Notes: a model not told the origin generated them from the sequence alone. A stretch of 64,000 bases of DNA from Deltaproteobacteria bacterium (GCA_019309045.1 JAFDGZ010000007.1:1-64000), one strand, 5' to 3'; positions 20,326 through 30,353 are shown, numbered from the stretch's first letter. Made by a program: numbers and translations.

Positions 20326-20443
20326 TCTCTTCCTCCACCTACCAAGCAGATCAGCATTGTTCCAAAAAGGCGCTTCCAGCAGGACCACTCCTGCATATGC
20401 TCCGGACACCATCTGGAGCCATTCATGGCCGCAAAGGGGTGCC

Positions 20444-22525
20444 TCATTCCATGCTAGGGGAGATATCTGCCACAGAATTCTCTGGTGCCAGAGTGCCCGC
20501 CGTTGGCTGGGACAGGGGCACTTTGCTCAGGGCATCAATGTCTACCGGCAGCTGCTCCATATGATTTTTCTTTATGGTAATAAAAGTGGGCGGTTTTTCC
20601 ACCACACCTGAAGGAGATACTGAACCATTTCCCTCCACTCCAAAGAAGCCTCGTATGGAGGCAATACTATTGCGCAGCTGTGGCCGAGAAACCACGCCGG
20701 GTCTGTTGAGGGCCTCCATCAGCAAGCGGAAGGCATCATAGCCCTGGGCTGCTGGATAGCCAGGTTTGACACCAAAGATTTCTTGATAATTCTTACTGAA
20801 TTCACGGCTGAGTGGCAATCTGCTGTCTGCAAAAAAGCCGTCTACAAAAACCGCCCCCTGGACGTACGGCCCGGCCATCTCCAGCAACTTCGGTGAGTTC
20901 CACAGATTGGTGCCAAGCAATTTCACGCCAGTTACGTCATAATAGACCAGCTGGGGTGCGATAAGACCGACTTTGTCATAGCTGTCCGGAATAAAAACGG
21001 CTTCAAAGTCGACAATTGGCAGGGGCTCTTCTGCCTGCTCCCCCTCAGACTTTGCTTTTTCAGCTTCTCCAGCAATTGTTTTTTCCTGGAGTACGGCATC
21101 AGGCTCCGTCGCTTCAATTTCCGGGCGAGGATAATAGAGGCCCACCAATTTTTTTATCTGGTCGGCAAAGTCCGTCTGGGAGGGCTCGTAGGACTCGACC
21201 CCCCTCACCTCGGCGCCCAGGTTATCGAGTTCATCCCAAAACAAATTCATCAGACGGTTGCCGTAATTGTCGCGGGGATAGAGAATGGCAAAACGTTTAT
21301 ATCCCAGTCCCAGTATAGCATAGCGGGCCAGGGCTCTGGCCTGATCCTCATTGGTGAGGGCATCTCTGAATACATATTCACCTATCTTGCTTATGCCTTC
21401 CTTCTGAGTCAGAGTAATAATGGGAACTTTAAGACGCTGCGCTTCTTCAGCAGCTGTTTCCGCCGATTTTCTGCTAAGTGGACCCAATATAGCGGCAACC
21501 CTGTGGGTCATGACCAGTTCGTGCACAGCCGCAGCCACTGCAGAGGCATCACGGCCGCTGTCGTACACCACCACCTCGATGCCCTGGTGGTCAGCAGCCG
21601 CCGAAGAGTTTACTTCCTGGTAAGCCATACTGATGCCCCTGAGCACCTGATCACCATAGCTCTGGTATGGTCCACTGAGGGGAAGCAGGCATCCCACCCT
21701 GTGCATATCCACTTGCAGCCACTCCTGAATCGTCGCCAGCATTCCCTGCCATTCTGGCAGCATTGCTTCCTGGGGGTTGTCTTTCATCAGCTGCTCTAAT
21801 CTGTCCCGGGCCCTGCCGAGTTCGCCACTTTCCATCTCCACTCTCGCCAGCCTGGTCTGCAGGAGCAGGCTGGGAAACTGTGCTGGATACTCTTCGAGCA
21901 ATGCTTGCAGTGAATCACTGCTGAGTTTTTCCACCTGTGTCTTGGTATTTTCTGCCAGCTCAGTCCGTATCTCTTCATCGGCAAGATCGTAGGCCTTGCC
22001 GTACCAGGACACTGCAGCCTCAGGGTCATCGAGGGCTGCGCTGGCGTCCCCCATCGATTCTGCAACCTCCTCCCTCCTGGTAGTCTCTACCAGATGGTCG
22101 AAGAGAGGCTTGCCCACCTGTCTGGCCTCTTCAAACCGCTCGAGTTTCAGGTAGCACCGGAGGGCACCCAAACGGGCCTCTTTGCTTTCTTCTCCTGGCG
22201 GCGCCAGCTCGATAACTTTCTTGAACTGAGCGAGGGCCTCTGAATAGCGGCTTTGCTGGAAAGCTATTTGACCCTGGCGCAGGAGGGCCTTTACAGCTTC
22301 AGGAGTGTGGGGAAAAGACATGGCCAACTGCTGGTAGCGCGTACTGGCCTCGGCAAGATCCCCCTGTTTGTAGGCCTCTTCTGCCTGAGCCAGCTGGCGG
22401 GCAGCTTCAGCCTGTCTGCTAACTTCAGCTGGAAGTCGTTCGCCTTCCTTTCGCCTCTCCGGAGCAACAGCGCATCCAACCAGAAAAACCACTGCCAGCA
22501 AAGCAGCGATTCGCCTTGTCACCAT
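20444..22525 (-). CDS. LpoA/LppC-like lipoprotein with TPR and periplasmic-binding domains
   Basis: A 693-residue lipoprotein begins at the ATG at 22525 (GGAGAA upstream). Its signal peptide MVTRRIAALLAVVFLVGC ends in a lipobox, so Cys18 is likely lipidated. TPR-like repeats cover about residues 45-260 (QAEEAYKQGDLAEASTRYQQ; YSEALAQFKKVIELAPP). The C-terminal half is a type-I periplasmic-binding fold (GCLLPLSGPYQSYGDQVL; AAILGPLSRKSAETAAEE; KRFAILYPRDNYGNRLMNLF). This layout is that of LpoA/LppC, the outer-membrane activators of penicillin-binding protein 1A. In this lineage the role is inference; a ligand-binding function is the alternative. It lies 118 bp upstream of gatC. Confidence 0.82.
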   Translation of the reverse strand: MVTRRIAALLAVVFLVGCAVAPERRKEGERLPAEVSRQAEAARQLAQAEEAYKQGDLAEASTRYQQLAMSFPHTPEAVKALLRQGQIAFQQSRYSEALAQFKKVIELAPPGEESKEARLGALRCYLKLERFEEARQVGKPLFDHLVETTRREEVAESMGDASAALDDPEAAVSWYGKAYDLADEEIRTELAENTKTQVEKLSSDSLQALLEEYPAQFPSLLLQTRLARVEMESGELGRARDRLEQLMKDNPQEAMLPEWQGMLATIQEWLQVDMHRVGCLLPLSGPYQSYGDQVLRGISMAYQEVNSSAAADHQGIEVVVYDSGRDASAVAAAVHELVMTHRVAAILGPLSRKSAETAAEEAQRLKVPIITLTQKEGISKIGEYVFRDALTNEDQARALARYAILGLGYKRFAILYPRDNYGNRLMNLFWDELDNLGAEVRGVESYEPSQTDFADQIKKLVGLYYPRPEIEATEPDAVLQEKTIAGEAEKAKSEGEQAEEPLPIVDFEAVFIPDSYDKVGLIAPQLVYYDVTGVKLLGTNLWNSPKLLEMAGPYVQGAVFVDGFFADSRLPLSREFSKNYQEIFGVKPGYPAAQGYDAFRLLMEALNRPGVVSRPQLRNSIASIRGFFGVEGNGSVSPSGVVEKPPTFITIKKNHMEQLPVDIDALSKVPLSQPTAGTLAPENSVADISPSME

Positions 22526-22655
22526 GATTTCTTTTCTCCACTTTATGGTTTTGGCAGTTTGCAGCCGCCATCCTTTTGCAAGGTCCAACGTCCTGAAACA
22601 GGGCAATCTTCCCTTTTCATGGAAAAACTGGCCCCTCCTCACAGAAGCCAATCAA

Positions 22656-22706
22656 CAAAAAAACAGGGTGCTAGTTCAGACCTTGAAGGCCTTACTTGTA
22701 GCACCC
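22656..22706 (-). terminator. Intrinsic terminator of the hrcA-grpE-dnaK operon
   Basis: On the minus strand GGGTGCTA pairs with TAGCACCC (8 bp). The loop itself contains AAGGCCTT, and the hairpin is followed by TGTTTTTTTG. It lies about 30 bp after the dnaK stop and upstream of the lipoprotein gene. Confidence 0.8.
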
Positions 22707-22736
22707 TTCTCTTCATGTCGCAAGCGGCAATAATAG

Positions 22737-24662
22737 TTACTTCTTGTCGTCACTCACCTCTTCAAACTCCGCTTCCACCACCTCTTCGTCTCCACCTGCC
22801 GCACCTGTGGAGGCGCCTTGCTGGTCAGCAGCACCTCCGGCAGCGGCTTGTTGCTCAGAGGCAGATTTGTACATGGTTTCCGCCAGTTTGTGAGACGCCT
22901 GCATGAGCTCCTCGGCAGCCTTGTTAATGGCATCCTTGTCATTGCCTTCCATGGCCTGTTTGAGTTGCTGGATGTGATCTTCGATGTTTTTCCTGGTTTC
23001 AGCATCCACCTTGTCGCCCATCTCTCCAAGAGTCTTCTCGGTCTGATAGATGAGCGAATCAGCATTATTTCTGGCCTCGACCAACTCACGTCTCTTCCTG
23101 TCTTCTTCTGCGTGCATTTCCGCGTCTTTGATGGCCTGTTGAATTTCCTCTTCACTCAGGCCGCTGGAAGCAGTGATCCTAATTGACTGCTCCTTGCCAG
23201 TGCCCAGGTCCTTTGCCGAGACATTCACTATGCCGTTGGCGTCTATGTCAAAGGTGACCTCTATCTGCGGCACTCCCCGGGGCGCCGGGGGAATGCCGAC
23301 CAGTTCAAAACGACCCAGGGTCTTGTTGTCAGCCGCCATCTCTCGTTCACCCTGAAGCACATGTATGGAGACCGCCGGCTGATTGTCCGCTGCAGTCGAG
23401 AATATCTGGCTCTTGCGCGTCGGTATGGTGGTGTTCTTTTCAATGAGTTTGGTCATGACGCCGCCAAGGGTCTCGATGCCCAGAGAGAGAGGTGTCACAT
23501 CCAGCAGGAGCACATCCTTCACATCACCTTTGAGCACACCGGCCTGAATGGCAGCACCAATGCCTACCACCTCATCCGGATTAACACCGCGATGGGGATC
23601 TTTCTGGAAGATCTCCTTTACCTTTTCCTGCACGCGAGGCATGCGGGTCATCCCGCCAACAAGAATAACCTCATCCACGTCTGTTGCACTGATGCCGGCA
23701 TCTCTCAACGCTGTATGAACGGGGGGCACCAGCTTGTCAATGAGGTCTGCCACTAAACTCTCCATTTTGGCCCTGCTCAACTTGATGTTGAGATGTTTGG
23801 GCCCAGTGGCGTCAGCAGTAATGAAAGGCAGATTGATATCCGTCTCCATGGAGGTTGACAGCTCCATTTTGGCCTTTTCTGCAGCCTCCTTCAAACGCTG
23901 CAGGGCCATTTTGTCCGTGCGCAAGTCGATTCCCTGATCCTTTTTGAACTCGTCGGCCAGCCAATCTATGATCCGCTGATCAAAGTCTTCGCCACCCAGG
24001 TGAGTGTCACCATTGGTGGCCTTCACCTCAAACACTCCATCGCCGATCTCCAGAATGGAAATGTCATAGGTGCCGCCGCCAAGATCAAAGACCGCTATTT
24101 TCTCGTCCTTTTTCTTATCCAACCCGTAGGCAAGCGAGGCTGCAGTTGGCTCGTTGATAATCCGCAACACCTTGAGTCCCGCTATCCGGCCTGCATCCTT
24201 GGTAGCCTGTCGCTGACTGTCGTTGAAATAGGCGGGCACTGTGATTACAGCCTCCTCCACTTTTTCTCCCAGATAATCCTCGGCAGTCTGCTTCATTTTC
24301 TGCAAAACCATGGCAGAAATCTCCGCCGGGCTGTACTCTTTCCCCCTTACCAGCACGTGAGCGTCGCCATTGGCTGCTTTGACGATTTTAAACGGGCAGA
24401 TAGTCACATCCTTTTGAACCTCGGGATCATCAAACTTGCGGCCTATGAGTCGCTTCACAGCGTAAACGGTGTTTTCTGGATTGGTGATGGCCTGCCTTTT
24501 CGCCACCTGGCCCACCAGTCGCTCTCCACTTTCCGTAAAGGCCACGATTGAAGGTGTTGTTCGGCTTCCTTCACTATTTGTCAAAACCTTGGGTTCCTTG
24601 CCCTCCATCACTGCAACGACGGAGTTTGTGGTCCCCAAGTCAATGCCGATGACCTTTGCCAT
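22737..24662 (-). CDS. dnaK: Chaperone DnaK (Hsp70)
   Basis: DnaK is the ATP-dependent Hsp70 chaperone that works with GrpE and DnaJ; dnaJ is not in this window. The 641-residue product has the phosphate-binding loop [17 protein letters not shown], the second signature [20 protein letters not shown] and the third [18 protein letters not shown]. The linker is [15 protein letters not shown], followed by the substrate-binding beta domain and helical lid. The C-terminus ends in the acidic EEVSDDKK-type tail. It is the last gene of the HrcA-regulated operon, 67 bp after grpE, and is followed by a clear terminator. Confidence 0.98.
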   Translation of the reverse strand: MAKVIGIDLGTTNSVVAVMEGKEPKVLTNSEGSRTTPSIVAFTESGERLVGQVAKRQAITNPENTVYAVKRLIGRKFDDPEVQKDVTICPFKIVKAANGDAHVLVRGKEYSPAEISAMVLQKMKQTAEDYLGEKVEEAVITVPAYFNDSQRQATKDAGRIAGLKVLRIINEPTAASLAYGLDKKKDEKIAVFDLGGGTYDISILEIGDGVFEVKATNGDTHLGGEDFDQRIIDWLADEFKKDQGIDLRTDKMALQRLKEAAEKAKMELSTSMETDINLPFITADATGPKHLNIKLSRAKMESLVADLIDKLVPPVHTALRDAGISATDVDEVILVGGMTRMPRVQEKVKEIFQKDPHRGVNPDEVVGIGAAIQAGVLKGDVKDVLLLDVTPLSLGIETLGGVMTKLIEKNTTIPTRKSQIFSTAADNQPAVSIHVLQGEREMAADNKTLGRFELVGIPPAPRGVPQIEVTFDIDANGIVNVSAKDLGTGKEQSIRITASSGLSEEEIQQAIKDAEMHAEEDRKRRELVEARNNADSLIYQTEKTLGEMGDKVDAETRKNIEDHIQQLKQAMEGNDKDAINKAAEELMQASHKLAETMYKSASEQQAAAGGAADQQGASTGAAGGDEEVVEAEFEEVSDDKK

Positions 24663-24729
24663 ACTTTCCTCCTTTTTCCCGCTATGTTACGATATTTATT
24701 TGTCAAACAGGAACATGATGCACAAAGTC

Positions 24730-25425
24730 TCAAGCCTGGCTCACTTTGACCTTAACTGTGTTGTTACTTTTTCTTTCGGCATCGGTTGTACTTTTGTCTT
24801 CGCCAGTCGTAGAATCCTTGTCTGGCGATCTTGCCACCGCTACCATTGCCGGTCGCAGTAGACGATCATTGAGCATGTAGCCTTTCTGCAACTCCCGCAG
24901 TACGGTATTGGCCGGGTGTTCCGTGCTTTCCTCCTGACACACTGCTTCGTGGAAATTGGGATCGAAACTCTTTCCCAACGCCTCGACCACAGTACAACCA
25001 AATCTCTCTAAAGCTTCAGTGAAGGCCTTGATTGTCATCTGCAGGCCTTGCACCAGTCCCTCCTGGTTGGCGCCAGCGGTGGCGTGTTCAAGGGCACGCT
25101 CCAGATTGTCCAGCACCGGCAGCAACTCCCGGATAAACTTCTCGTTGGCGTAGCGAGCATACTCTTGCTTCTCGCGCTCCAGTCTCTTTTTGAAGTTTTC
25201 CGCATCGGCTGCTACCCGCAAAACTTTTTCTTCTGCTCCCTGCAGTTTCTCTTCCAGCTCCCTGTAGTGACGGAGAAGCGCCTCCCGATCAGCCGTCTCT
25301 GGATCGAAAGGCTGCTGATCGGCAGTTGCAGACCTGCCGTCACTGTGTGGTTCGGCAGAGTTTGTCTCGGGGCTCATTTTTTCGTCACTCTGGCTCTCTA
25401 GTTTCTCCTCTTCTCTGGATTCCAC
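24730..25425 (-). CDS. grpE: Nucleotide exchange factor GrpE
   Basis: GrpE promotes ADP release from DnaK. The 231-residue product has an acidic, low-complexity N-terminus, a long coiled coil (about residues 45-110, RHYRELEEKLQGAEEKVLRV) and the beta domain containing FTEALERFGCTVVEALG and PNFHEAVCQEES. The C-terminal extension after MVAVARSPDK is Ser/Thr/Lys-rich and unremarkable. It sits between hrcA and dnaK on the minus strand. Confidence 0.95.
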   Translation of the reverse strand: MESREEEKLESQSDEKMSPETNSAEPHSDGRSATADQQPFDPETADREALLRHYRELEEKLQGAEEKVLRVAADAENFKKRLEREKQEYARYANEKFIRELLPVLDNLERALEHATAGANQEGLVQGLQMTIKAFTEALERFGCTVVEALGKSFDPNFHEAVCQEESTEHPANTVLRELQKGYMLNDRLLRPAMVAVARSPDKDSTTGEDKSTTDAERKSNNTVKVKVSQA

Positions 25426-25597
25426 TACCAGCCTCCCCTACCCTTTTTATTCTTTTTAATTAATACCGATTGTCAGCTAGTCAAGACCCCAGCCCCTCAG
25501 TTGGCTTAATTTCCCTGTCATTTCTCACAAAAAAACACATGCAGAACAAGTACTGGCATGTGATCATTTTTTTCAGCAGTCGCAGCAAATAGTTAAA

Positions 25598-26641
25598 TCA
25601 GAAAGTCTCCTCCAACATCTTGCTCAGGAGTTTTGCTGTGTAATCCACCAGAGGAATAATTCGGGCATAATCCATCCGAATAGGACCGACCACACCCAGA
25701 GTGCCGAGAACGTCCTCGCCGCTGGTGTAGGGGGAGGTGACAAAGCTCACTCTTTCCATGTCCTGCAATTCGCTTTCCGAACCGATGAAGATGTGGACCC
25801 CCTCAGCAGCAGTACTCTTGTCCAGGAGTTCAATAATCTTGCCCTTCTCCTCAAAGGCAGCAAATATTCTCCGCATCTGTTCCAGATCAGCAAGCTCTGG
25901 ATATTCCAGCAGATTCATCCTGCCATCAATGATGAGTTCACTGCTGGCGAGATCTTTTTCCAGAACCTGCTTGCTCAATTTGACCGCCTGAGCAAGAAGG
26001 TTGTCAAAGAGCGTTTTCTCTCGCTTCATTTCTGACAGCAACCGCTCTTTTACCTGCTGCAGAGTCAGATTCTTGAGCATATCATTGAGAAAACGAGTGT
26101 AGCGTTCCAGTTCATTCTGGGGGATGTCCTCTTCTGTCTCTATCACCGTGTTATGCACAGTGCCTGCTGTGGAAACGAGTATTACCAGGACGACATTGGG
26201 CCTGAGCCTGATGAATTCTATTCTCTTGAATACGGTGGTAGAAAGGCGAGGAGTGAGCACCATACTGGTCTGTTTGCTAAAGGAGGACAGCACTCGAGAG
26301 GTATCCTTGAGCAAACTTTCTACCTTCCTTACTTTACCAGTGTAGGAACGTTTGATTCGCTCTCTTTCTGAACTACTGAGTGCTTTGACCTTGACAATGG
26401 AGTCCACATATATGCGCAGGCCAAGCTCAGTGGGAACCCGCCCTGCAGATGTATGCGGCTGAGATAAAAGGCCCAGATCCTCCAGGTCAGACATCACATT
26501 GCGAATGGTAGCCGGACTGACATTGAGACCATATTTCTTGGCTATGGCCCTGGAACCCACAGGGGTTCCGGTCTTGATGTACTCGATAATGACAGCCTCG
26601 AGTACCTGCCTTGTTCTCTCTCCATGCAGGAGTTCTTCCAT
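25598..26641 (-). CDS. hrcA: Heat-inducible transcription repressor HrcA
   Basis: HrcA represses class I heat-shock genes by binding CIRCE. I chose the ATG at 26641, which gives 347 residues starting MEELLHGERTRQVLEAVI; an upstream TTG would lie inside the CIRCE operator. The N-terminal winged helix holds VSPATIRNVMSDLEDLGLLSQPHTSAGRVPT. The middle GAF-like and dimerization regions are present, and the protein ends PLVDYTAKLLSKMLEETF. It leads the operon and is controlled by the CIRCE at 26655, so it autoregulates. Confidence 0.96.
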   Translation of the reverse strand: MEELLHGERTRQVLEAVIIEYIKTGTPVGSRAIAKKYGLNVSPATIRNVMSDLEDLGLLSQPHTSAGRVPTELGLRIYVDSIVKVKALSSSERERIKRSYTGKVRKVESLLKDTSRVLSSFSKQTSMVLTPRLSTTVFKRIEFIRLRPNVVLVILVSTAGTVHNTVIETEEDIPQNELERYTRFLNDMLKNLTLQQVKERLLSEMKREKTLFDNLLAQAVKLSKQVLEKDLASSELIIDGRMNLLEYPELADLEQMRRIFAAFEEKGKIIELLDKSTAAEGVHIFIGSESELQDMERVSFVTSPYTSGEDVLGTLGVVGPIRMDYARIIPLVDYTAKLLSKMLEETF

Positions 26642-26654
26642 GATGCCGCCCCTA

Positions 26655-26681
26655 TTAGCACTCAATACTAATGAGTGCTAA
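26655..26681 (-). promoter_or_regulatory. CIRCE operator
   Basis: A perfect TTAGCACTC-N9-GAGTGCTAA inverted repeat lies 14 bp upstream of the hrcA ATG and overlaps the start of the transcript. It is the binding site of HrcA. Confidence 0.97.
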
Positions 26682-26683
26682 AG

Positions 26684-26712
26684 AAAGTAGCAATCGCTGA
26701 GTAAATTGTCAA
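26684..26712 (-). promoter_or_regulatory. Sigma-70 promoter of hrcA-grpE-dnaK
   Basis: On the minus strand TTGACA (26712-26707) is followed after 17 bp by TACTTT (26689-26684). The CIRCE begins just downstream, so repressor binding would block transcription. Confidence 0.8.
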
Positions 26713-26980
26713 GAGCCTAATCGCTACTGGTTTATGGCAAAATGAAAGCGCCCGTTTCACCGCCCGATTGCTGGCGGCTAACCTGGAAGCAGAGCCAGCG
26801 GCTGCCAACTGGCTGCCGTGCCTCCAATCCCCCGTCACGCCCGGTTGACGATATTGACTATCAGGCGTACTTTCATTCTGCCATTAACCAGCTACTAGTT
26901 ACAGCATTTATCTGGAGCCTGGAGGAATCTTGATGCAGGCCTCGGTGGGATGGGCAGACTATTGTCCGTGTCTAAAGTTT

Positions 26981-27023
26981 GAAAAAACTAAAGACCGACT
27001 AGAGGGGCCGGTTCTAGTCGGTC
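26981..27023 (-). terminator. Probable terminator of the kinase/response-regulator operon
   Basis: GACCGACTAG (26993-27002) pairs perfectly with CTAGTCGGTC (27014-27023), an 11-nt loop apart. On the minus strand the stem is followed by TTTAGTTTTTTC. It lies about 240 bp after the regulator stop codon. Confidence 0.7.
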
Positions 27024-27228
27024 AGAAAAAGGAGAAAAGAGTTAAAAACAAGAAGGCAGGGTGGCGTGTATTGCACAGGCTCATTCTGACTTCAATTCTT
27101 TGTTGTGCAATTACTTTGCCAAGGAGAAGGTTATTCTGGAACTTTTTTCAACTGCTTAAAATGTAAGGATATATTTGGTAATAGACTTTCGAGCCGCAGG
27201 CGAAATCTAGTGCCTTTTGTTTTTTTCC

Positions 27229-27261
27229 GGACATAAACAGGACATATACCGGACACAAACC
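27229..27261. repeat. Three tandem 11-bp repeats
   Basis: GGACATAAACA, GGACATATACC and GGACACAAACC lie head to tail, directly beyond the stop codon of the response regulator. The 11-bp period is about one helical turn, as expected for a phased protein-binding site. Function is unknown. Confidence 0.6.
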
Positions 27262-27264
27262 GGC

Positions 27265-28689
27265 CTACTTGAGCACATAGCGAATGCTTCGTCCTCCCCC
27301 TATTCTCCGCACCAGTCCCATTTCTATCAACTGTCCCAGATCTCTGCGGGCATGCCTGCCTGAGATGCTGTTTATCTGGCTGTAATACTCATTGGTGATG
27401 TAGCCATTTTCTCGCATGAAATTCAGGGCACGCACCTGCCGATTATTCAGGCTCCCGTGCCGGAACTGGGGTTCTGGAGAAGCTTGCTCGTCGACTTTTT
27501 CATACGTTCCCGAGATGGCCTGGTGCAATATCTCCTCAGGGAGATCTTCAGGGTTGATTACCTCGCTGTCTGAAAGAATTACAGCCCGCTCTATGACATT
27601 TTCCAATTCTCGAACATTTCCTGCCCACTTATAATTGTACAGATGACGAAGCGCCTCCTGGCTCAACCGCTTTCTGTTTACCCCGTGCTCTCTAGCGGTC
27701 TTTTTCAGAAAGTGCTGCACGAGCAACGGTATGTCATCGCGTCGTTCCCTCAATGGTGGGACCTTGATGTGCACCACCTTGAGACGGTAGAACAGATCCT
27801 CTCTGAACCGACCGCTCATTACTTCTTCTTCCAGGTTTCGGTTCGAGGCAGCAAGTATTCTCACGTCTACCCGCAACGTTCTGGTGCCTCCCACTCGCTC
27901 GAAGGACATTTCTTGGAGAACTCTCAGAAGTTTCACCTGCAGCGCTTTGGTCATCTCGCCCACTTCGTCTAGAAACAGGGTGCCGCCGTGGGCCAGTTCG
28001 AAACGACCCTTTCTCTGCGTGTATGCCCCGGTAAAGGCCCCACGTTCATGTCCAAAAAGTTCACTTTCCAGCAAGGTCTCTGGCAAGGCGGAACAGTTTA
28101 TTGAAATAAAGGGCTTGTCTTTACGAGGGCTGTTGAAATGGATTGCTCTGGCAATGAGTTCCTTGCCAGTGCCCGACTCTCCGGTAATGAGGACTGTAGC
28201 GCGAGTCTGGCCAACCTTTTCTATTATGTCATAGACCTGCCGCATGGCTTTGCTTTTGCCGATTATGTTGCCAAATTTGAAACGTTCTTCGAGTTCCCGG
28301 CTGAGAAAACGCTTTTCACGGGCAAGACGATGCATGTCCAGAGCTTTCCTGATGGTGACTTTGAGCTCTTCGTTCTTGAATGGTTTGGTAATGTAATCGA
28401 AGGCCCCTTTCTTCATGGCCTCCACTGCCTTTTCCACAGTGGCATAAGCTGTCATCATGATGACCGGCAAATCGGGCTGTCGAGTTCGCACCTCCGAGAG
28501 AAATTCTATACCGTCTATACCAGGCATTTTCATATCAGTGATCACCACATCAAGATCGTGGCTGGCAACAATGTCCAGCCCCCCCTCGGCACTCTCTGCA
28601 GTATGTACTTCATAACCCTCATCCAATAGCAGGGCTTCCAGAACCTGCAGGTAGTTCTTTTCATCATCAACTATGAGAATTGTCTCCAT
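27265..28689 (-). CDS. Sigma-54-dependent response regulator with winged-helix C-terminus
   Basis: This 474-residue protein activates sigma-54 promoters after phosphorylation. The receiver domain has the acidic pocket (VDDE) and phospho-acceptor Asp52 ([13 protein letters not shown]). The AAA+ domain has Walker [16 protein letters not shown], the sigma-54 contact loop GAFTGA and FLDEVGEM. In NtrC-family proteins a Fis-type helix-turn-helix normally follows. Here residues 414-474 instead read like a RecG/DeoR-type winged helix ([20 protein letters not shown], then [20 protein letters not shown]). It follows its kinase by 51 bp, and AGAGGAT precedes the ATG. Target promoters are unknown. Confidence 0.9.
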   Translation of the reverse strand: METILIVDDEKNYLQVLEALLLDEGYEVHTAESAEGGLDIVASHDLDVVITDMKMPGIDGIEFLSEVRTRQPDLPVIMMTAYATVEKAVEAMKKGAFDYITKPFKNEELKVTIRKALDMHRLAREKRFLSRELEERFKFGNIIGKSKAMRQVYDIIEKVGQTRATVLITGESGTGKELIARAIHFNSPRKDKPFISINCSALPETLLESELFGHERGAFTGAYTQRKGRFELAHGGTLFLDEVGEMTKALQVKLLRVLQEMSFERVGGTRTLRVDVRILAASNRNLEEEVMSGRFREDLFYRLKVVHIKVPPLRERRDDIPLLVQHFLKKTAREHGVNRKRLSQEALRHLYNYKWAGNVRELENVIERAVILSDSEVINPEDLPEEILHQAISGTYEKVDEQASPEPQFRHGSLNNRQVRALNFMRENGYITNEYYSQINSISGRHARRDLGQLIEMGLVRRIGGGRSIRYVLK

Positions 28690-28740
28690 ACGATCCTCTT
28701 ATTATCAGATTATCAAAGCTAGACTCCTGAGGCCCGGGCA

Positions 28741-30201
28741 TCATCTGGATTTGGTTGTTGGCAGCGGCAAGGCAATGATCACAGCAGTGCCCCCCGGCCC
28801 GTTTCCTTCACTGTTGCCCTGTACGGGGCTCTCCAGGCGCACGCTGCCACCGTGCGTCTCCACGATATTACGAACAATACTCAGACCCAGCCCGGATCCT
28901 TTCACGCGTGTGGTAAAAAAGGGGTCAAACACTTTCCTCTGCAACTCTTCCGGGATCCCCGGTCCATTGTCGCTGATGACTACCTCCAGATTGTTTTCAG
29001 CCGAGCTCCCATAGTGGGTGACCACCCGTATCAGGCCTCCGTCGGGCACAGCCTCCATGGCATTGACGAATACGTTGAGAAAGGCGCGGTACAACAGATC
29101 CGCATCGGCCTGAACAACCGTACCGTTGGTTGCCAATTGTCTCTCCACTCGAATTCTCCGCCGGCTGAACTCTACTTCCAGAAAGGTAAGATTTTTTTCT
29201 ATTATTTCATCAACTTGACAGTCAGACAGATTCGGCTTCATCGGACGTGCAAAGTCGAGAAAATCCGTAACAATGGTAGCAAGACGGGAGGTCTCCTCCA
29301 TGATGATGCTCCCCAGACGCTTCTTGGGGTCCTGGTCATCCATCTTTTGCAAAAGAAGTTCAGAGGTGGAGTGAATAATGCCAAGGGGATTACGAATTTC
29401 ATGACTGACAGCTGCCACCATCTCTCCCAGTGAGGCCATGCGCTCTGCCTGGTGCAGCTGTTCCTCCAGACGCCGACGTTCCTCTGTGCGCCTGACAATG
29501 ATCCGTTCAGCCCTCTTGACGATGAGTCTGAGAATAACAAAAAGCAGACTCATGATGCCCACGGAACTGCCGATAATAATATACTGCAGTCGGGTAATAG
29601 CCTCATAGTCATCAGATATGTCCTGGGTGATCTCAAAAACCCCCAGAATAGGACCATATTCTGATGACAGAGGTTTTTCCAGGCGCAAAGGAATATAGGT
29701 TTTCAGCGTCCGCTGTTTGGCCAGACCGCTCAACTCGAATCCCAGAAAATTACCCCGAGAAAATAGAGCAGAAGACGATTTCCCTTGCAGAGCCAGCTGG
29801 AAATTTCTCCCAGCATGTCCTTTGAGACCCACAAGGGAGCGGTCTGTACTGTAGGCAATTATTCCTTTGTTGTCATAGACATCTACCTTGTCAATCTTGA
29901 AGCCATGAATGGTGTTGCGGATCACCTTGTCCATTCGTTCGAACTGCACTGGATTGCTGAGCTGGATTTTCTCGAATTGAATCAAAGTGGGCAGGACAAA
30001 CTGGAGAAAAACCTGGTGGTTCAGGTTGTCGGCCACCAGCCTGGCATACTGTTCGCTCTTGCGCAATAGCTCTGTCTTGGCCCTGTTAGAAATGAAAACA
30101 ATGAGAATCAGGGTCGAGACAAGAATCACCACGAGACTGGTCAGAGAGAAAAACTTGACCAGTCTGAAGGGAACAATGGGCTCTCCTTTCTGGAGTTTCA
30201 T
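28741..30201 (-). CDS. Membrane sensor histidine kinase
   Basis: This 486-residue kinase is the likely partner of the adjacent sigma-54 response regulator. TM1 is at about residues 12-34 (FFSLTSLVVILVSTLILIVF) and TM2 at about 205-225. The periplasmic region between them is about 170 residues. The H-box is intact (GEMVAAVSHEIRNPLGIIHS), as are the N-box (FVNAMEAVPDGG), DNGPGIPEELQRKVFDPFFT and GSGLGLSIV. A short HAMP-like/coiled linker (RRLEEQLHQAERMASL) joins sensor and kinase. It is first in a two-gene operon. The signal it senses cannot be read. Confidence 0.92.
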   Translation of the reverse strand: MKLQKGEPIVPFRLVKFFSLTSLVVILVSTLILIVFISNRAKTELLRKSEQYARLVADNLNHQVFLQFVLPTLIQFEKIQLSNPVQFERMDKVIRNTIHGFKIDKVDVYDNKGIIAYSTDRSLVGLKGHAGRNFQLALQGKSSSALFSRGNFLGFELSGLAKQRTLKTYIPLRLEKPLSSEYGPILGVFEITQDISDDYEAITRLQYIIIGSSVGIMSLLFVILRLIVKRAERIIVRRTEERRRLEEQLHQAERMASLGEMVAAVSHEIRNPLGIIHSTSELLLQKMDDQDPKKRLGSIIMEETSRLATIVTDFLDFARPMKPNLSDCQVDEIIEKNLTFLEVEFSRRRIRVERQLATNGTVVQADADLLYRAFLNVFVNAMEAVPDGGLIRVVTHYGSSAENNLEVVISDNGPGIPEELQRKVFDPFFTTRVKGSGLGLSIVRNIVETHGGSVRLESPVQGNSEGNGPGGTAVIIALPLPTTKSR

Positions 30202-30353
30202 CCTGGAATTGTCCTATGTCATCTAACCTGAAGTGGCATCAATACAAGTCAATAAGCAGAATACTTGCCGATAATCTTGCCTCGAGAGCTCTCCCCCGGG
30301 AGGCTACTCGCAGCAGGCATATTAAAGATCAGTATAGCACGTCAGTGGTCCAG

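Larger units (their letters stand above)
26713..27264. other. Gene-free stretch between hrcA promoter and response regulator
   Basis: This holds a terminator hairpin at 26993-27023, a repeat-like motif at 27171-27201 and three 11-bp direct repeats at 27229-27261. Two plus-strand frames (26742-26933 and 26933-27166) overlap as TGATG, but neither resembles a protein I know. Confidence 0.55.

Noticed and set aside
26642-26665. TTG start for hrcA at 26665
   Set aside because: It lies inside the CIRCE operator and lacks a ribosome site; the ATG at 26641 gives the normal HrcA N-terminus.
26742-27166. Two plus-strand frames overlapping as TGATG, the second with GGAGGA upstream
   Set aside because: Neither has protein-like composition, and the second runs through the minus-strand terminator hairpin.
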